Positions 18,958 to 34,679 of a stretch of 57,747 bases of DNA are shown here, piece after piece. Every line of letters begins with the position of its first letter. The first letter of the stretch is position 1. The stretch is from Saprospiraceae bacterium. Its GTDB lineage: Bacteria; Bacteroidota; Bacteroidia; Chitinophagales; Saprospiraceae. The DNA lies in contig WFYJ01000063.1 of NCBI GenBank assembly GCA_015490175.1, forward strand, positions 1-57,747. The letters are read 5' to 3'. A program made the translations under genes and the position numbers. The notes beneath the pieces were generated by a model. That model was not told the origin of the DNA. It saw only the letters and a list, made by a program, of their open reading frames with translations, and made no database searches.

Positions 18958-19875
18958 ATGCGCGTAGCTGCTTTTTTTGATTACCTCACCTGTGAAAGAC
19001 GCTTTTCCGAGCATTCCATTGCGGCCTACCGCAACGATCTCTCCCGGTATTTCGACTATCTCGAACAGGCGTACGAGCTCGACGACCCGTCCAGGGCCGA
19101 CACTGCCATGTTGCGCTCCTGGATGGTCCATTTGCTGCAGCAGGGCTATGCGGCGCGCTCGGTGCAGCGCAAGCTCACGGTGGTGAAAAGCTACTATCGC
19201 TTTCTGTGTCGGCAGGGCGTGCTGCAGCGCAACCCCGCAGCGGCCCTGCATGCGCCCCGGGCGCGCAAGCGCGTGCCGCAGGTGCTGCGCCCCGACCAGC
19301 TCGAGCGTCTGTTCGAGGATTTGCCTTTTGGCGATGATTTCAGCGGGTGGCGCGACCGCGCCCTGCTCGAGTTGCTCTACGGGGCCGGTCTGCGGCGTGC
19401 CGAGGTCATCGGCTTGCGTGTGTCGGATGTCGACTTTAACGGCCAATTGTTGTCGGTGCGCGGCAAAGGCGATAAAGTGCGCTTGTTGCCGCTTTTACCT
19501 CGACTGATACGGCTGCTGGAGCGTTATATGGATGTACGCCACACCACCTTTGGCGCCACGACCGAAACGCTCTTGCTCACCGACAAAGGCCAACCCATGT
19601 ACCCGATGTTCGTCCATCGAAAAGTGAAGCACTACCTCGACCTGGTGGCACAGGGCGGCAAGCACAGCCCACACGTGCTGCGCCACACCTTCGCTACCCA
19701 TCTGAGTGAGCAAGGTGCCGACATCAACGCGGTGAAAGAGCTTCTGGGACACGCTTCCCTCGCCGCCACGCAGCACTATCTGCACCCCGGTCTGGCGCAT
19801 TTGCGCGAAACCTATGACCGGGCACATCCTCGCGCAGAGCGCCCATCCCAGGACCCGCCTCCCACAGATGCATGA
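18958..19875 (+). CDS. Tyrosine recombinase, XerC/XerD type
   Basis: This 305-residue site-specific recombinase has the N-terminal SAM-like core-binding domain (1-95) and a C-terminal catalytic domain. The catalytic set is complete: R146 (GAGLRR), K170 (GKGDK), H239 and R242 (HVLRHTF), H265 (LLGHAS) and Y274 (QHYLH). Its compact length and its place between rpsU and hpf suggest a housekeeping Xer protein that resolves chromosome dimers, rather than a phage integrase. I cannot separate XerC from XerD. I chose the ATG at 18958 over the upstream TTG at 18934. Confidence 0.9.
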   Translation: MRVAAFFDYLTCERRFSEHSIAAYRNDLSRYFDYLEQAYELDDPSRADTAMLRSWMVHLLQQGYAARSVQRKLTVVKSYYRFLCRQGVLQRNPAAALHAPRARKRVPQVLRPDQLERLFEDLPFGDDFSGWRDRALLELLYGAGLRRAEVIGLRVSDVDFNGQLLSVRGKGDKVRLLPLLPRLIRLLERYMDVRHTTFGATTETLLLTDKGQPMYPMFVHRKVKHYLDLVAQGGKHSPHVLRHTFATHLSEQGADINAVKELLGHASLAATQHYLHPGLAHLRETYDRAHPRAERPSQDPPPTDA

Positions 19876-19908
19876 TACACATCTTTTTACCACATAAAAC
19901 GCAGAGTT

Positions 19909-20214
19909 ATGAGAGTACACACTGAAGCGGTTCAATTCAAGGCGGACGGAAAGCTCCTCGCTTTCATTGAAAAGAAACTCTCGAAGCTGGACACCTTTTA
20001 CGATCGCATTATCGATGCCGACGTCATTCTCCGCCTTGAAAACTCTGGCCAGGTCAGGGACAAGGTAGCCGAAGTGCGGCTGCGCGTGCCGGGTGGCGTG
20101 TTGTTTGCCAGAGAGACCCAGAAGACCTTCGAAGCCTCCATTGACCAGTTGATCCCCGTATTGAAGCGCCAGCTCATTCGCCATAAAGAACGGACCATGG
20201 GACGGTCGCGCTAA
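19909..20214 (+). CDS. hpf: Ribosome hibernation-promoting factor, short HPF/YfiA family
   Basis: This 101-residue protein belongs to the family that binds the decoding centre of resting ribosomes and blocks translation. It begins MRVHTEAVQFKAD and shows the beta-alpha-beta-beta-beta-alpha pattern, including KLSKLDTFYDRI and a basic last helix. It lacks the C-terminal dimerisation domain of long HPF. It starts 33 bp after the recombinase stop and is followed by a strong terminator. Confidence 0.88.
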   Translation: MRVHTEAVQFKADGKLLAFIEKKLSKLDTFYDRIIDADVILRLENSGQVRDKVAEVRLRVPGGVLFARETQKTFEASIDQLIPVLKRQLIRHKERTMGRSR

Positions 20215-20236
20215 GCACTTTTGTTCCTGAGGCAGG

Positions 20237-20276
20237 ATGGGGTTGCAACTTTTTTTGTTGCAACCCCATTTTTTTT
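20237..20276 (+). terminator. Strong intrinsic terminator after hpf
   Basis: A perfect 13-bp stem (20237-20249 with 20257-20269, GGGGTTGCAAC paired with its complement) encloses a T7 loop and is followed by eight T residues. Confidence 0.93.
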
Positions 20277-20285
20277 CGGCGACCT

Positions 20286-20316
20286 CTTGCGGGAAAATTC
20301 AATTGACGTATCTTTG
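20286..20316 (+). promoter_or_regulatory. Probable tRNA-tuf promoter P1
   Basis: CTTG (20286-20289), a 19-bp spacer and TATCTTTG (20309-20316) form the best Bacteroidota promoter match in the window, just after the hpf terminator and upstream of the tRNA cluster. Confidence 0.7.
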
Positions 20317-20382
20317 TGCGCCCTTACAAAAAGGCTGCGTGCGCTTCGAGCAATTTTTTGGAGGAAAATTTTCGAAACGCAC

Positions 20383-20390
20383 TATCTTTG
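20383..20390 (+). promoter_or_regulatory. Second -7 box before the tRNA cluster (P2)
   Basis: TATCTTTG lies 37 bp before tRNA-Thr. A TTTTTTG run ends 22 bp upstream of it, slightly far for a -33 element. Tandem promoters would suit a highly expressed tRNA-tuf unit. Confidence 0.5.
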
Positions 20391-20427
20391 CGAGCGCTTT
20401 TTGAAAGGCAGGTTCATTGGAAGACAA

Positions 20428-20501
20428 GCCAGTGTAGCTCAGTTGGCCAGAGCAGCTGATTTGTAATCAGCGGGTCGGGGGTTCGAGTCCCTCCACTGGC
20501 T
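20428..20501 (+). tRNA. tRNA-Thr (anticodon TGT)
   Basis: The acceptor stem GCCAGTG pairs with CACTGGC. The anticodon arm GCTGA-TTTGTAA-TCAGC places TGT at 20462-20464, and the T arm contains GTTCGAGTC. No CCA is encoded. Confidence 0.95.
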
Positions 20502-20545
20502 CGATTGCGCAGAAGTGCTCGACCATTGAGCTTCGCTGAAAACAA

Positions 20546-20631
20546 GGGGGTGCGCCGGAGTTGGAGAGCCGGGCCAGACTGTAAATCTGGTGTCTCTGAC
20601 TGAGTAGGTTCGAATCCTACCACCCCCACCA
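20546..20631 (+). tRNA. tRNA-Tyr (anticodon GTA)
   Basis: The acceptor stem GGGGGTG pairs with CACCCCC. The anticodon arm CCAGA-CTGTAAA-TCTGG gives GTA. A long variable arm marks it as class II, as expected for bacterial tRNA-Tyr. CCA is present at 20629-20631. Confidence 0.95.
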
Positions 20632-20704
20632 CACGGTGAGCAGGGCTGTTGGGAGGACTCTGAGAAGGGTTCACTTGAATTGCGCGGATGCTCAGCACAC
20701 ACAA

Positions 20705-20777
20705 GCGGGCGTAGCTCAGTTGGTAGAGCATCAGCCTTCCAAGCTGAGGGTCGCGAGTTCGAGTCTCGTCGCCCGCT
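20705..20777 (+). tRNA. tRNA-Gly (anticodon TCC)
   Basis: The acceptor stem GCGGGCG pairs with CGCCCGC. The anticodon arm TCAGC-CTTCCAA-GCTGA gives TCC. No CCA is encoded. Confidence 0.95.
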
Positions 20778-20837
20778 CTTTTTTTATGGGGCAGCGTGAA
20801 GCGCTGCACGCAAAAGTTGAAAAGCCGTACGGCAAAA

Positions 20838-20909
<72 letters not shown>

Positions 20910-21042
20910 CGAGGTTCATGCATGTGGATTTCACATTGGTGTCAATCAGGCGCTTGTCAGTGAACTTGTTCGATTGCCAGGCGTATTGTATCTCGGTAAT
21001 TCGATTGTTAAACAATATTAATCAGGCTAAAAATTAACACCG

Positions 21043-22239
21043 ATGGCTAAGGAAACCTTTCAAAGGACGAAACCTCACGTAAACATTGGTACGATAGGTC
21101 ACGTGGACCACGGTAAAACGACGCTGACTGCGGCAATCACCTACGTGCTTGCTGAAGACGGTCTGGCAGAAAAGAAAGACTACGATACCATTGACGCGGC
21201 TCCTGAGGAGAAAGAGCGCGGTATCACCATCAATACGGCTCACGTAGAGTACGAAACCAAGAATCGTCACTACGCGCACGTAGACTGCCCGGGTCACGCC
21301 GACTACGTGAAGAACATGATTACGGGTGCCGCCCAGATGGACGGTGCCATCCTCGTAGTGGCTGCTACGGACGGCCCCATGCCGCAGACGCGCGAGCACA
21401 TCCTGCTGGCTCGTCAGGTAGGTGTACCCAAGATCGTGGTCTTCATGAACAAAGTGGACCTCGTAGACGACGAAGAGATGCTCGAGCTGGTGGACATGGA
21501 GATCCGCGAGTTGCTCAACGAGTACGGTTTCGACGGCGACAACGCTACGATCATCCGCGGTTCGGCCCTCAAAGCCCTCGAAGGTGATGAGACGTACAAG
21601 CAGGCCATCCGCGACCTGATGGATGCAGTGGACCGTGAGATCCCCGAGCCGGTACGCGACGTGGACAAGCCCTTCCTGATGCCCATCGAGGACGTGTTCT
21701 CGATTACGGGTCGCGGTACGGTGGCTACCGGTCGTATCGAGCGCGGTGTGATCAACGTCGGCGACGAGGTCGAGATCGTAGGTATGATGAAAGAGGGCGA
21801 GAAGCCGCTCAAGTCGGTGGTGACCGGTGTGGAAATGTTCCGCAAGATCCTCGATCGCGGCCAGGCTGGCGACAACGCAGGTCTGCTGCTGCGCGGTATC
21901 GAAAAGAACCAGCTGAAGCGCGGTATGGTAATCTGCAAGCCGGGCTCGGTAACGCCGCACCGCAAGTTCAAGGCTGAGGTGTACGTGCTGAGCAAAGAAG
22001 AAGGTGGTCGTCACACGCCCTTCTTCAACAACTACCGCCCGCAGTTCTACTTCCGTACCACCGACGTGACCGGTAGCGTGAAGCTGCCCGAAGGCGTTGA
22101 GATGGTCATGCCCGGCGACAACGTAACGCTGGAAGTGGAGCTGATCAACGCCGTAGCGCTTGAGAAGGGTCTGCGTTTCGCTATCCGCGAAGGTGGCCGC
22201 ACGGTAGGTGCAGGTCAGGTGACCGAAATCCTCGACTGA
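21043..22239 (+). CDS. tuf: Elongation factor Tu
   Basis: This GTPase delivers aminoacyl-tRNA to the ribosome. The 398-residue protein has the G1 loop GHVDHGKT, the DCPGHADY switch II segment, the NKVD base-recognition motif, and beta-barrel domains 2 and 3. It lies in the usual tRNA-tuf-tRNA-Trp-secE-nusG order. Codon use is more biased (GGT, CGT and GTA) than in neighbouring genes, as expected for very high expression. No GAAA-hairpin word occurs in it. Confidence 0.98.
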   Translation: MAKETFQRTKPHVNIGTIGHVDHGKTTLTAAITYVLAEDGLAEKKDYDTIDAAPEEKERGITINTAHVEYETKNRHYAHVDCPGHADYVKNMITGAAQMDGAILVVAATDGPMPQTREHILLARQVGVPKIVVFMNKVDLVDDEEMLELVDMEIRELLNEYGFDGDNATIIRGSALKALEGDETYKQAIRDLMDAVDREIPEPVRDVDKPFLMPIEDVFSITGRGTVATGRIERGVINVGDEVEIVGMMKEGEKPLKSVVTGVEMFRKILDRGQAGDNAGLLLRGIEKNQLKRGMVICKPGSVTPHRKFKAEVYVLSKEEGGRHTPFFNNYRPQFYFRTTDVTGSVKLPEGVEMVMPGDNVTLEVELINAVALEKGLRFAIREGGRTVGAGQVTEILD

Positions 22240-22281
22240 TCGCAGTGTGCGCCTCGGCGCAACGCTTGCTGCATACTCGAT

Positions 22282-22327
22282 AGCGGAAATCGGACCCCCT
22301 CCCGAGGGCGTCTGATTTCCGCTTCTT
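22282..22327 (+). terminator. Hairpin after tuf
   Basis: AGCGGAAATC (22282-22291) pairs with GATTTCCGCT (22314-22323), extended by GGAC/GTC. It is followed by TCTT only, so it may be a weak terminator or a processing site before tRNA-Trp. Confidence 0.5.
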
Positions 22328-22395
22328 ACGGCGAAGCGCTTTCGAAGGAAAACGCGCGCAACGATTGAAAGAAAAGGGGGCGTATGCCCCCACAC

Positions 22396-22468
22396 ACGGG
22401 CATAGCTCAACTGGTAGAGCGGCGGTCTCCAAAACCGCAGGCTGGGGGTTCGAGTCCCTCTGCCCGTG
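22396..22468 (+). tRNA. tRNA-Trp (anticodon CCA)
   Basis: The acceptor stem ACGGGCA pairs with TGCCCGT, with discriminator G. The anticodon arm GCGGT-CTCCAAA-ACCGC gives CCA. It sits 47 bp before secE. Confidence 0.95.
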
Positions 22469-22515
22469 CTACTTTTTTCAGGTGTGCCTGCCTGAGGGTA
22501 CTGAAATACAGCTCC

Positions 22516-22713
22516 ATGGAAAGCATCAAGCAATACCTCATCGAAAGCTATAACGAGCTGGTGACGAAAGTTACCTGGCCCAACTGGGAGCAGTTGCAAA
22601 GCACTTCCGTGGTTGTAATCGTGGCTTCTTTGATCCTGGCCCTCATCATCTTTCTGATGGACTTGGTGTCGAAAGGGTTGCTGGATGGTGTCATTTACAA
22701 CCTCAATGCCTGA
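22516..22713 (+). CDS. secE: Preprotein translocase subunit SecE
   Basis: This 65-residue, single-span membrane protein clamps SecY. The N-terminal amphipathic helix (ESIKQYLIESYNELVTKVTW) contains the conserved KVTWP segment, and one hydrophobic helix covers about residues 35-57. The ATG at 22516 gives the short SecE form. nusG follows after 23 bp. Confidence 0.92.
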   Translation: MESIKQYLIESYNELVTKVTWPNWEQLQSTSVVVIVASLILALIIFLMDLVSKGLLDGVIYNLNA

Positions 22714-22736
22714 ACGCAGGCGCAAACTCTCTCCCG

Positions 22737-23282
22737 ATGGCGGACAAGAAGTGGTATGCCTTGCGCGTGATCAGCGGCAAGGAACGCAAAATAAAAGAGT
22801 ACATCGATCTGGAGGTGCAGCGCTCCGGCTGGGAGGATGTGATCACCCAGGTGCTGGTGCCCACCAAGAAGGTGTACAAGATCAAGAACGGGAAGAAAGT
22901 CATTTCGGAACGCAACATGCTGCCGGGATACATCCTCATCCAGGCAGATCCCGACAAGTTTTCTTCCGAAATCGTCCAGACCATCGCCAACGTACCCAAC
23001 GTCATCCATTTTCTGGGCAAGAACGAGCCCACGCCGATGCGGGAGTCTGAAGCCAATCGCCTGCTGGGCAAGGTGGACGAATCGCAAACGGCCGACGAGC
23101 AAAACCTCGAGCCCTTCATCGTGGGCGAGGCCGTCAAGATCACCGATGGACCGTTCAGCGAGTTCATCGGCGAGGTGCAGGAGGTCAACGAGGAGAAGAA
23201 GCGCCTCAAGGTGGTGGTCAAGATTTTTGGCCGCCCCACCGAGGTAGAGCTCAATTTCATGCAAGTAGAAAAGCTTCAATAA
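22737..23282 (+). CDS. nusG: Transcription elongation/antitermination factor NusG
   Basis: The 181-residue protein has the NGN domain (KKWYALRVISGKERK, LPGYILI) and a C-terminal KOW domain (GEAVKITDGPFSEFIGEVQEV cut short here). NusG binds RNA polymerase and links it to Rho or to the ribosome. The adjacent secE and ribosomal protein genes are its usual neighbours. Confidence 0.95.
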   Translation: MADKKWYALRVISGKERKIKEYIDLEVQRSGWEDVITQVLVPTKKVYKIKNGKKVISERNMLPGYILIQADPDKFSSEIVQTIANVPNVIHFLGKNEPTPMRESEANRLLGKVDESQTADEQNLEPFIVGEAVKITDGPFSEFIGEVQEVNEEKKRLKVVVKIFGRPTEVELNFMQVEKLQ

Positions 23283-23371
23283 ATAACGGATTTGAAGCCC
23301 GGGCTCTTGTCCCTTGCGGGAACGCTTCCCTTGAGTCCTGGTGCGCCTGATCAAAAAACAGTAGAACAACG

Positions 23372-23830
23372 ATGGCAAAGGAAATCGAAGGATATGTCAA
23401 GTTGCAGGTGCGTGGTGGCCAGGCCAACCCGTCGCCGCCCGTAGGTCCCGCTCTGGGTGCGAAGGGCTTGAACATCATGGAGTTCTGCAAGCGCTTCAAT
23501 GCCAAGACCCAGGACAAGCAGGGCCAACTGCTGCCGGTGGTGATCACGGTGTACAAGGATAAGTCGTTCGACTTCATCATCAAAACGCCGCCCGCTGCCG
23601 TACAGCTCATGGAAGCTGCCAAGATCAAGAAAGGCTCGCCGGAGCCCAACCGCCAGAAGGTAGGCAAGGTCACTTGGGATCAGGTACGTGCCATTGCCGA
23701 AAACAAGATGCCCGACCTGAACTGCTCGAAGATCGAGTCGGCCATGAAGATGGTGGCAGGCACGGCGCGCTCGATGGGTATCGAGGTGGAAGGCACGCCC
23801 CCTTGGGAGGCCGAAGCCGGGCAGCAGTAA
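23372..23830 (+). CDS. rplK: 50S ribosomal protein L11
   Basis: L11 forms part of the GTPase-associated centre. The protein starts [13 protein letters not shown] and has the conserved [15 protein letters not shown] loop and a C-terminal rRNA-binding domain ending in GIEVEG. At 152 residues it carries a tail of about ten residues beyond the usual length. A hairpin (23853-23876, CCGATG with CATCGG) follows the stop. Confidence 0.96.
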   Translation: MAKEIEGYVKLQVRGGQANPSPPVGPALGAKGLNIMEFCKRFNAKTQDKQGQLLPVVITVYKDKSFDFIIKTPPAAVQLMEAAKIKKGSPEPNRQKVGKVTWDQVRAIAENKMPDLNCSKIESAMKMVAGTARSMGIEVEGTPPWEAEAGQQ

Positions 23831-23889
23831 GCAACAGACGCACAAAAAGCAACCGATGAGGCGAAGGCCCCATCGGCCTGAAGCAGGGA

Positions 23890-23907
23890 GTTTGCCGAAA
23901 GGCAAAC
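23890..23907 (+). repeat. Perfect GAAA-loop palindrome between rplK and rplA
   Basis: GTTTGCCGAAAGGCAAAC is a 7-bp perfect stem around GAAA and the most complete copy of the iterated word in the window. It ends 28 bases before the rplA start, inside the likely L11-L1 transcript, so it would be present in the mRNA leader of rplA. Confidence 0.85.
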
Positions 23908-23935
23908 GTTATTTCACCTCAATCAAATTTTGACA

Positions 23936-24628
23936 ATGGCAAGAGTAAGCAAAAAGAGAAAGGCGGCAGAGGCCAAAGTGGACCGCACCAGGCTGTATAC
24001 GCTTGAGGAGGCCATGAAACTGGTCAAAGAAGTGAACACCGCCAACTTCGACGCATCGGTCGATCTGCACGTGCGCCTGGGCGTCGACCCGCGCAAAGCC
24101 GACCAGAACATTCGCGGCACGGTGGTGCTGCCCCACGGAACGGGTAAGACCAAGCGCGTCCTCGTGCTCTGTACGCCCGACAAGGAGGCCGAAGCCCAAG
24201 AGGCCGGCGCCGACTACGCAGGTCTGGACGAGTACATCCAGAAGATCCAGGACGGCTGGATGGATTTCGACGTCGTAGTAGCCACGCCCAACGTGATGGC
24301 CAAGGTCGGTCGCATCGCCCGCATCCTGGGCCCGCGTGGCCTTATGCCCAGCCCCAAAACGGGTACCGTGACGATGAACGTCGCTGAGGCCGTCAAGGAA
24401 GTGAAGGGCGGCAAAATTGCTTTCCGTGTAGACAAGTATGGTATCGTCCACAGCTCTATCGGTCGGGTGTCCTTTCCGGTGGAACACCTCGTCGAGAACG
24501 CCGAAGAGCTGTTGCACACGCTCATCAAGATGAAGCCGGCCAGCGCCAAGGGTACGTACATGAAGAGCGTCACCGTGGCCAGCACGATGAGCCCCGGCAT
24601 CAAGGTCGATCCCAAATCTATTCATTAA
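23936..24628 (+). CDS. rplA: 50S ribosomal protein L1
   Basis: L1 forms the mobile stalk near the E site and, in other bacteria, represses its own L11-L1 mRNA. The 230-residue protein starts MARVSKKRK and contains the conserved [20 protein letters not shown] stretch and a normal C-terminus. I chose ATG 23936 over the ATG two codons earlier. The GAAA-loop palindrome lies just upstream. Confidence 0.96.
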   Translation: MARVSKKRKAAEAKVDRTRLYTLEEAMKLVKEVNTANFDASVDLHVRLGVDPRKADQNIRGTVVLPHGTGKTKRVLVLCTPDKEAEAQEAGADYAGLDEYIQKIQDGWMDFDVVVATPNVMAKVGRIARILGPRGLMPSPKTGTVTMNVAEAVKEVKGGKIAFRVDKYGIVHSSIGRVSFPVEHLVENAEELLHTLIKMKPASAKGTYMKSVTVASTMSPGIKVDPKSIH

Positions 24629-24676
24629 TCAACTGTCCGCACCCTTCATCGTGTGTGACTCTTAATATCTTGGACA

Positions 24677-25201
24677 ATGACCAGAGCAGAGAAAGCAGCT
24701 GTCATTGAAGAATTGAAGGAGAAGTTTTCCAGGTCTCCTTTCTTCTATCTCACCGACGCATCGGGCCTGACGGTAGAGCAGACCAACAACCTGCGCAAGG
24801 CCCTCTACGAGAAGAACATCGAGATGCGTGTGGTGAAAAACACGCTGGTGCGCAAGGCCCTCGAGGCCGCCACTGCCGAGATGAACTACGAGCCGCTGTA
24901 CGACTACCTCAAGGGGCCCACGGCGATCATGTTCACCGAGGTGGCCAATGCGCCGGCGCGCGTCATCAAGGAGTTTCGCAAGGAGCATGACAAGCCCGTA
25001 TTGAAAGTGGCCTACGTAGAGCAGGCCATCTATGCCGGCGACGACATGCTCGAAGCCCTTGCCGCCCTCAAGTCGAAGGAAGAGCTCGTGGGCGACATCA
25101 TCCTGCTGCTGCAGTCGCCGATCCGCAACGTGGTGGGCGCCCTGCAGTCGGGTGGTCAGACCATCTCGGGCATCCTCAAGGCACTCGAGGAGCGCGGCTG
25201 A
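24677..25201 (+). CDS. rplJ: 50S ribosomal protein L10
   Basis: L10 anchors the L7/L12 dimers to the ribosome. The 174-residue protein has the N-terminal rRNA-binding domain (TRAEKAAVIEELKEKF, KNTLVRKA) and a C-terminal helix that binds L12. It starts 48 bp after rplA. The gap to rplL is 111 bp and holds an AT-rich inverted repeat. Confidence 0.95.
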   Translation: MTRAEKAAVIEELKEKFSRSPFFYLTDASGLTVEQTNNLRKALYEKNIEMRVVKNTLVRKALEAATAEMNYEPLYDYLKGPTAIMFTEVANAPARVIKEFRKEHDKPVLKVAYVEQAIYAGDDMLEALAALKSKEELVGDIILLLQSPIRNVVGALQSGGQTISGILKALEERG

Positions 25202-25256
25202 TGCCGTGCTGTGCGCGCATAAAGCGTGAATTGTTTTTGGCTTCCAAGCTTTTACG

Positions 25257-25285
25257 CACTATAATAATTGTACAATTATTTAGTG
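25257..25285. promoter_or_regulatory. AT-rich inverted repeat upstream of rplL
   Basis: CACTA...TAGTG flank an almost perfect palindrome whose centre is AATAATTGTACAATTATT (25263-25280); one extra T on the left arm is the only break. It is the most AT-rich spot of the ribosomal cluster and sits 28 bp before rplL. It could be a promoter element, an mRNA cleavage or control hairpin, or a protein-binding site. Confidence 0.6.
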
Positions 25286-25312
25286 TAAACTTTTTTTAAA
25301 ATCCATTTCGAA

Positions 25313-25693
25313 ATGGCAGATTTGAAAGCACTTGCTGAACAGCTTGTGAACCTTACGGTAAAAGAGGTATCGGAACTGGCTGATATCCTCAAGGAAGAAT
25401 ACGGCATCGAGCCGGCTGCTGCCGCTGTAGCCGTAGCTGCACCTGGTGCAGGTGGTGGCGAAGGTGGTGGTGCTGCCGAGCAGACCGAATTCGACGTAAT
25501 CCTCACTTCGGCAGGGAGCGCCAAGCTGGCCGTAGTGAAAGAAGTGAAGAACCTTCTGGGCCTTGGCCTGAAGGAAGCGAAGGAACTGGTGGACAGCGCA
25601 CCCGCACCCATCAAGGAGAAAGTGTCGAAAGACGAAGCTGAAAAGCTCAAGGCTGCTCTTGAAGCTGCCGGTGCCTCTGTAGAGGTGAAGTAA
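25313..25693 (+). CDS. rplL: 50S ribosomal protein L7/L12
   Basis: L7/L12 recruits translational GTPases. The 126-residue protein has the N-terminal dimerisation domain, an Ala/Gly hinge (about 36-56), and the C-terminal factor-binding domain ([20 protein letters not shown]). Its preceding gap contains an AT-rich palindrome, which could let it be expressed above rplJ as its four or more copies per ribosome require. Confidence 0.96.
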   Translation: MADLKALAEQLVNLTVKEVSELADILKEEYGIEPAAAAVAVAAPGAGGGEGGGAAEQTEFDVILTSAGSAKLAVVKEVKNLLGLGLKEAKELVDSAPAPIKEKVSKDEAEKLKAALEAAGASVEVK

Positions 25694-25772
25694 TTCGACC
25701 TTTTTCCTTTACCACTGCGCTTTCCAAAACTTCCATGCCTGAAGCAAAGGCTGTAACATTTTTGTAACAATT

Positions 25773-25809
25773 AGGCTTAACCGGGAGTATAAACTTCCTG
25801 GTTAAGCCT
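25773..25809 (+). terminator. Attenuator-like hairpin between rplL and rpoB
   Basis: AGGCTTAACC (25773-25782) pairs perfectly with GGTTAAGCCT (25800-25809), extended inward by about four pairs. It is followed by TGTTGTTGC rather than a clean T run. It sits where E. coli has its rplL-rpoB attenuator, so partial termination that lowers rpoBC relative to the ribosomal genes is plausible. Confidence 0.65.
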
Positions 25810-25841
25810 GTTGTTGCTTAATCCATAACCCGTAGTCGCTC

Positions 25842-29660
<3,819 letters not shown>

Positions 29661-29688
29661 GGCCGTCTGATGCTGCGGCAGGGTGGCA

Positions 29689-29701
29689 TTTGGCGAAAGC
29701 C
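29689..29701 (+). repeat. GAAA-hairpin word in the rpoB-rpoC gap
   Basis: TTTGGCGAAAGCC is the only exact copy between rplA and the end of rpoC, and it lies in the 99-bp gap between the two polymerase genes, within the shared mRNA. Confidence 0.85.
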
Positions 29702-29759
29702 GGATGCGGCCCTGCCGCCACCTGTTTAACCATTATCACCCACAGTCAAAAGCAACAAT

Positions 29760-34082
<4,323 letters not shown>

Positions 34083-34112
34083 GGCGTACGCAGATACACA
34101 CGGATCAGCCAC

Positions 34113-34146
34113 AAGCCCCGGCAGCCCATTGCGGTTGTCGGGGCTT
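34113..34146 (+). terminator. Terminator-like hairpin after rpoC
   Basis: AAGCCCCGGCAGCC (34113-34126) pairs with the complementary arm 34133-34146 with two G-T pairs. It is followed only by TGG, so it lacks a full T tract. Confidence 0.65.
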
Positions 34147-34319
34147 TGGCGATGTTTGACAAAGGTTTGATGGTTGAGACCGCCTGGCGGATGTTGAGAC
34201 ACCGCTTGCGCGGTGCTGTTAAGCAGCCGTTTTTCCGGCGGCGGGAACAGGTTGCGGCTGGTTGAGTCGAACTACTGGATCGTACAGGTTCCGTCATTTG
34301 GGCAGATGACGGATAGTCA

Positions 34320-34650
34320 AGATGAAAAACTCACCCCTCAACTTGCTGCAAAAACTGCGTCAAGCTGCGTTTTCTGTGGCCGAAGGCTGCGGTTCAATGG
34401 ATGAGGAATCGAGGAACCGAAGAATCGAGGATTTGACAAAAACCTGATAGTCAACAAGAAAAACTTTAAACTTTAAACTCTAAACCCTCAACGCTACACC
34501 CTCAACCATTGCGACAGGATTTCCCAAACCACTTTGATTTGAGTATAAGAACACCACCCGCGAGATTTTTGCTTTTTTTCAGGGGCCTCAACCCTTGATC
34601 CCTTTTCTCCCCCAACAGAGAGGCCCCGACACGGACCGGAGTCGGGGCAT
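34320..34650 (+). repeat. Dispersed intergenic repeat, copy B
   Basis: The part at 34320-34509 repeats the blocks of copies A and C in the same order: AAAACTGCG, the CTGCGG-type core, GGATGAGGAA, GATTTGAC, then AAACTTTAAAC and CTCAACC tracts. It adds a duplicated GAGGAA(T/C)CGA unit. Further on, GAGATTTTT with TTTTTTCAGGGG (34560-34585) and a GCCCCGAC/GTCGGGGC hairpin (34623-34648) also resemble blocks next to copy C. The gap after rpoC (34083-34679) has no gene. Confidence 0.75.
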
Positions 34651-34679
34651 GTACTTTTCCGTTTGCACGCCGGGGCGCA

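Noticed and set aside
18958-19875. The tyrosine recombinase as a mobile-element integrase
   Set aside because: It has compact Xer length, no attachment sites or phage genes nearby, and lies in a conserved housekeeping context, although the tRNA cluster is 550 bp away.
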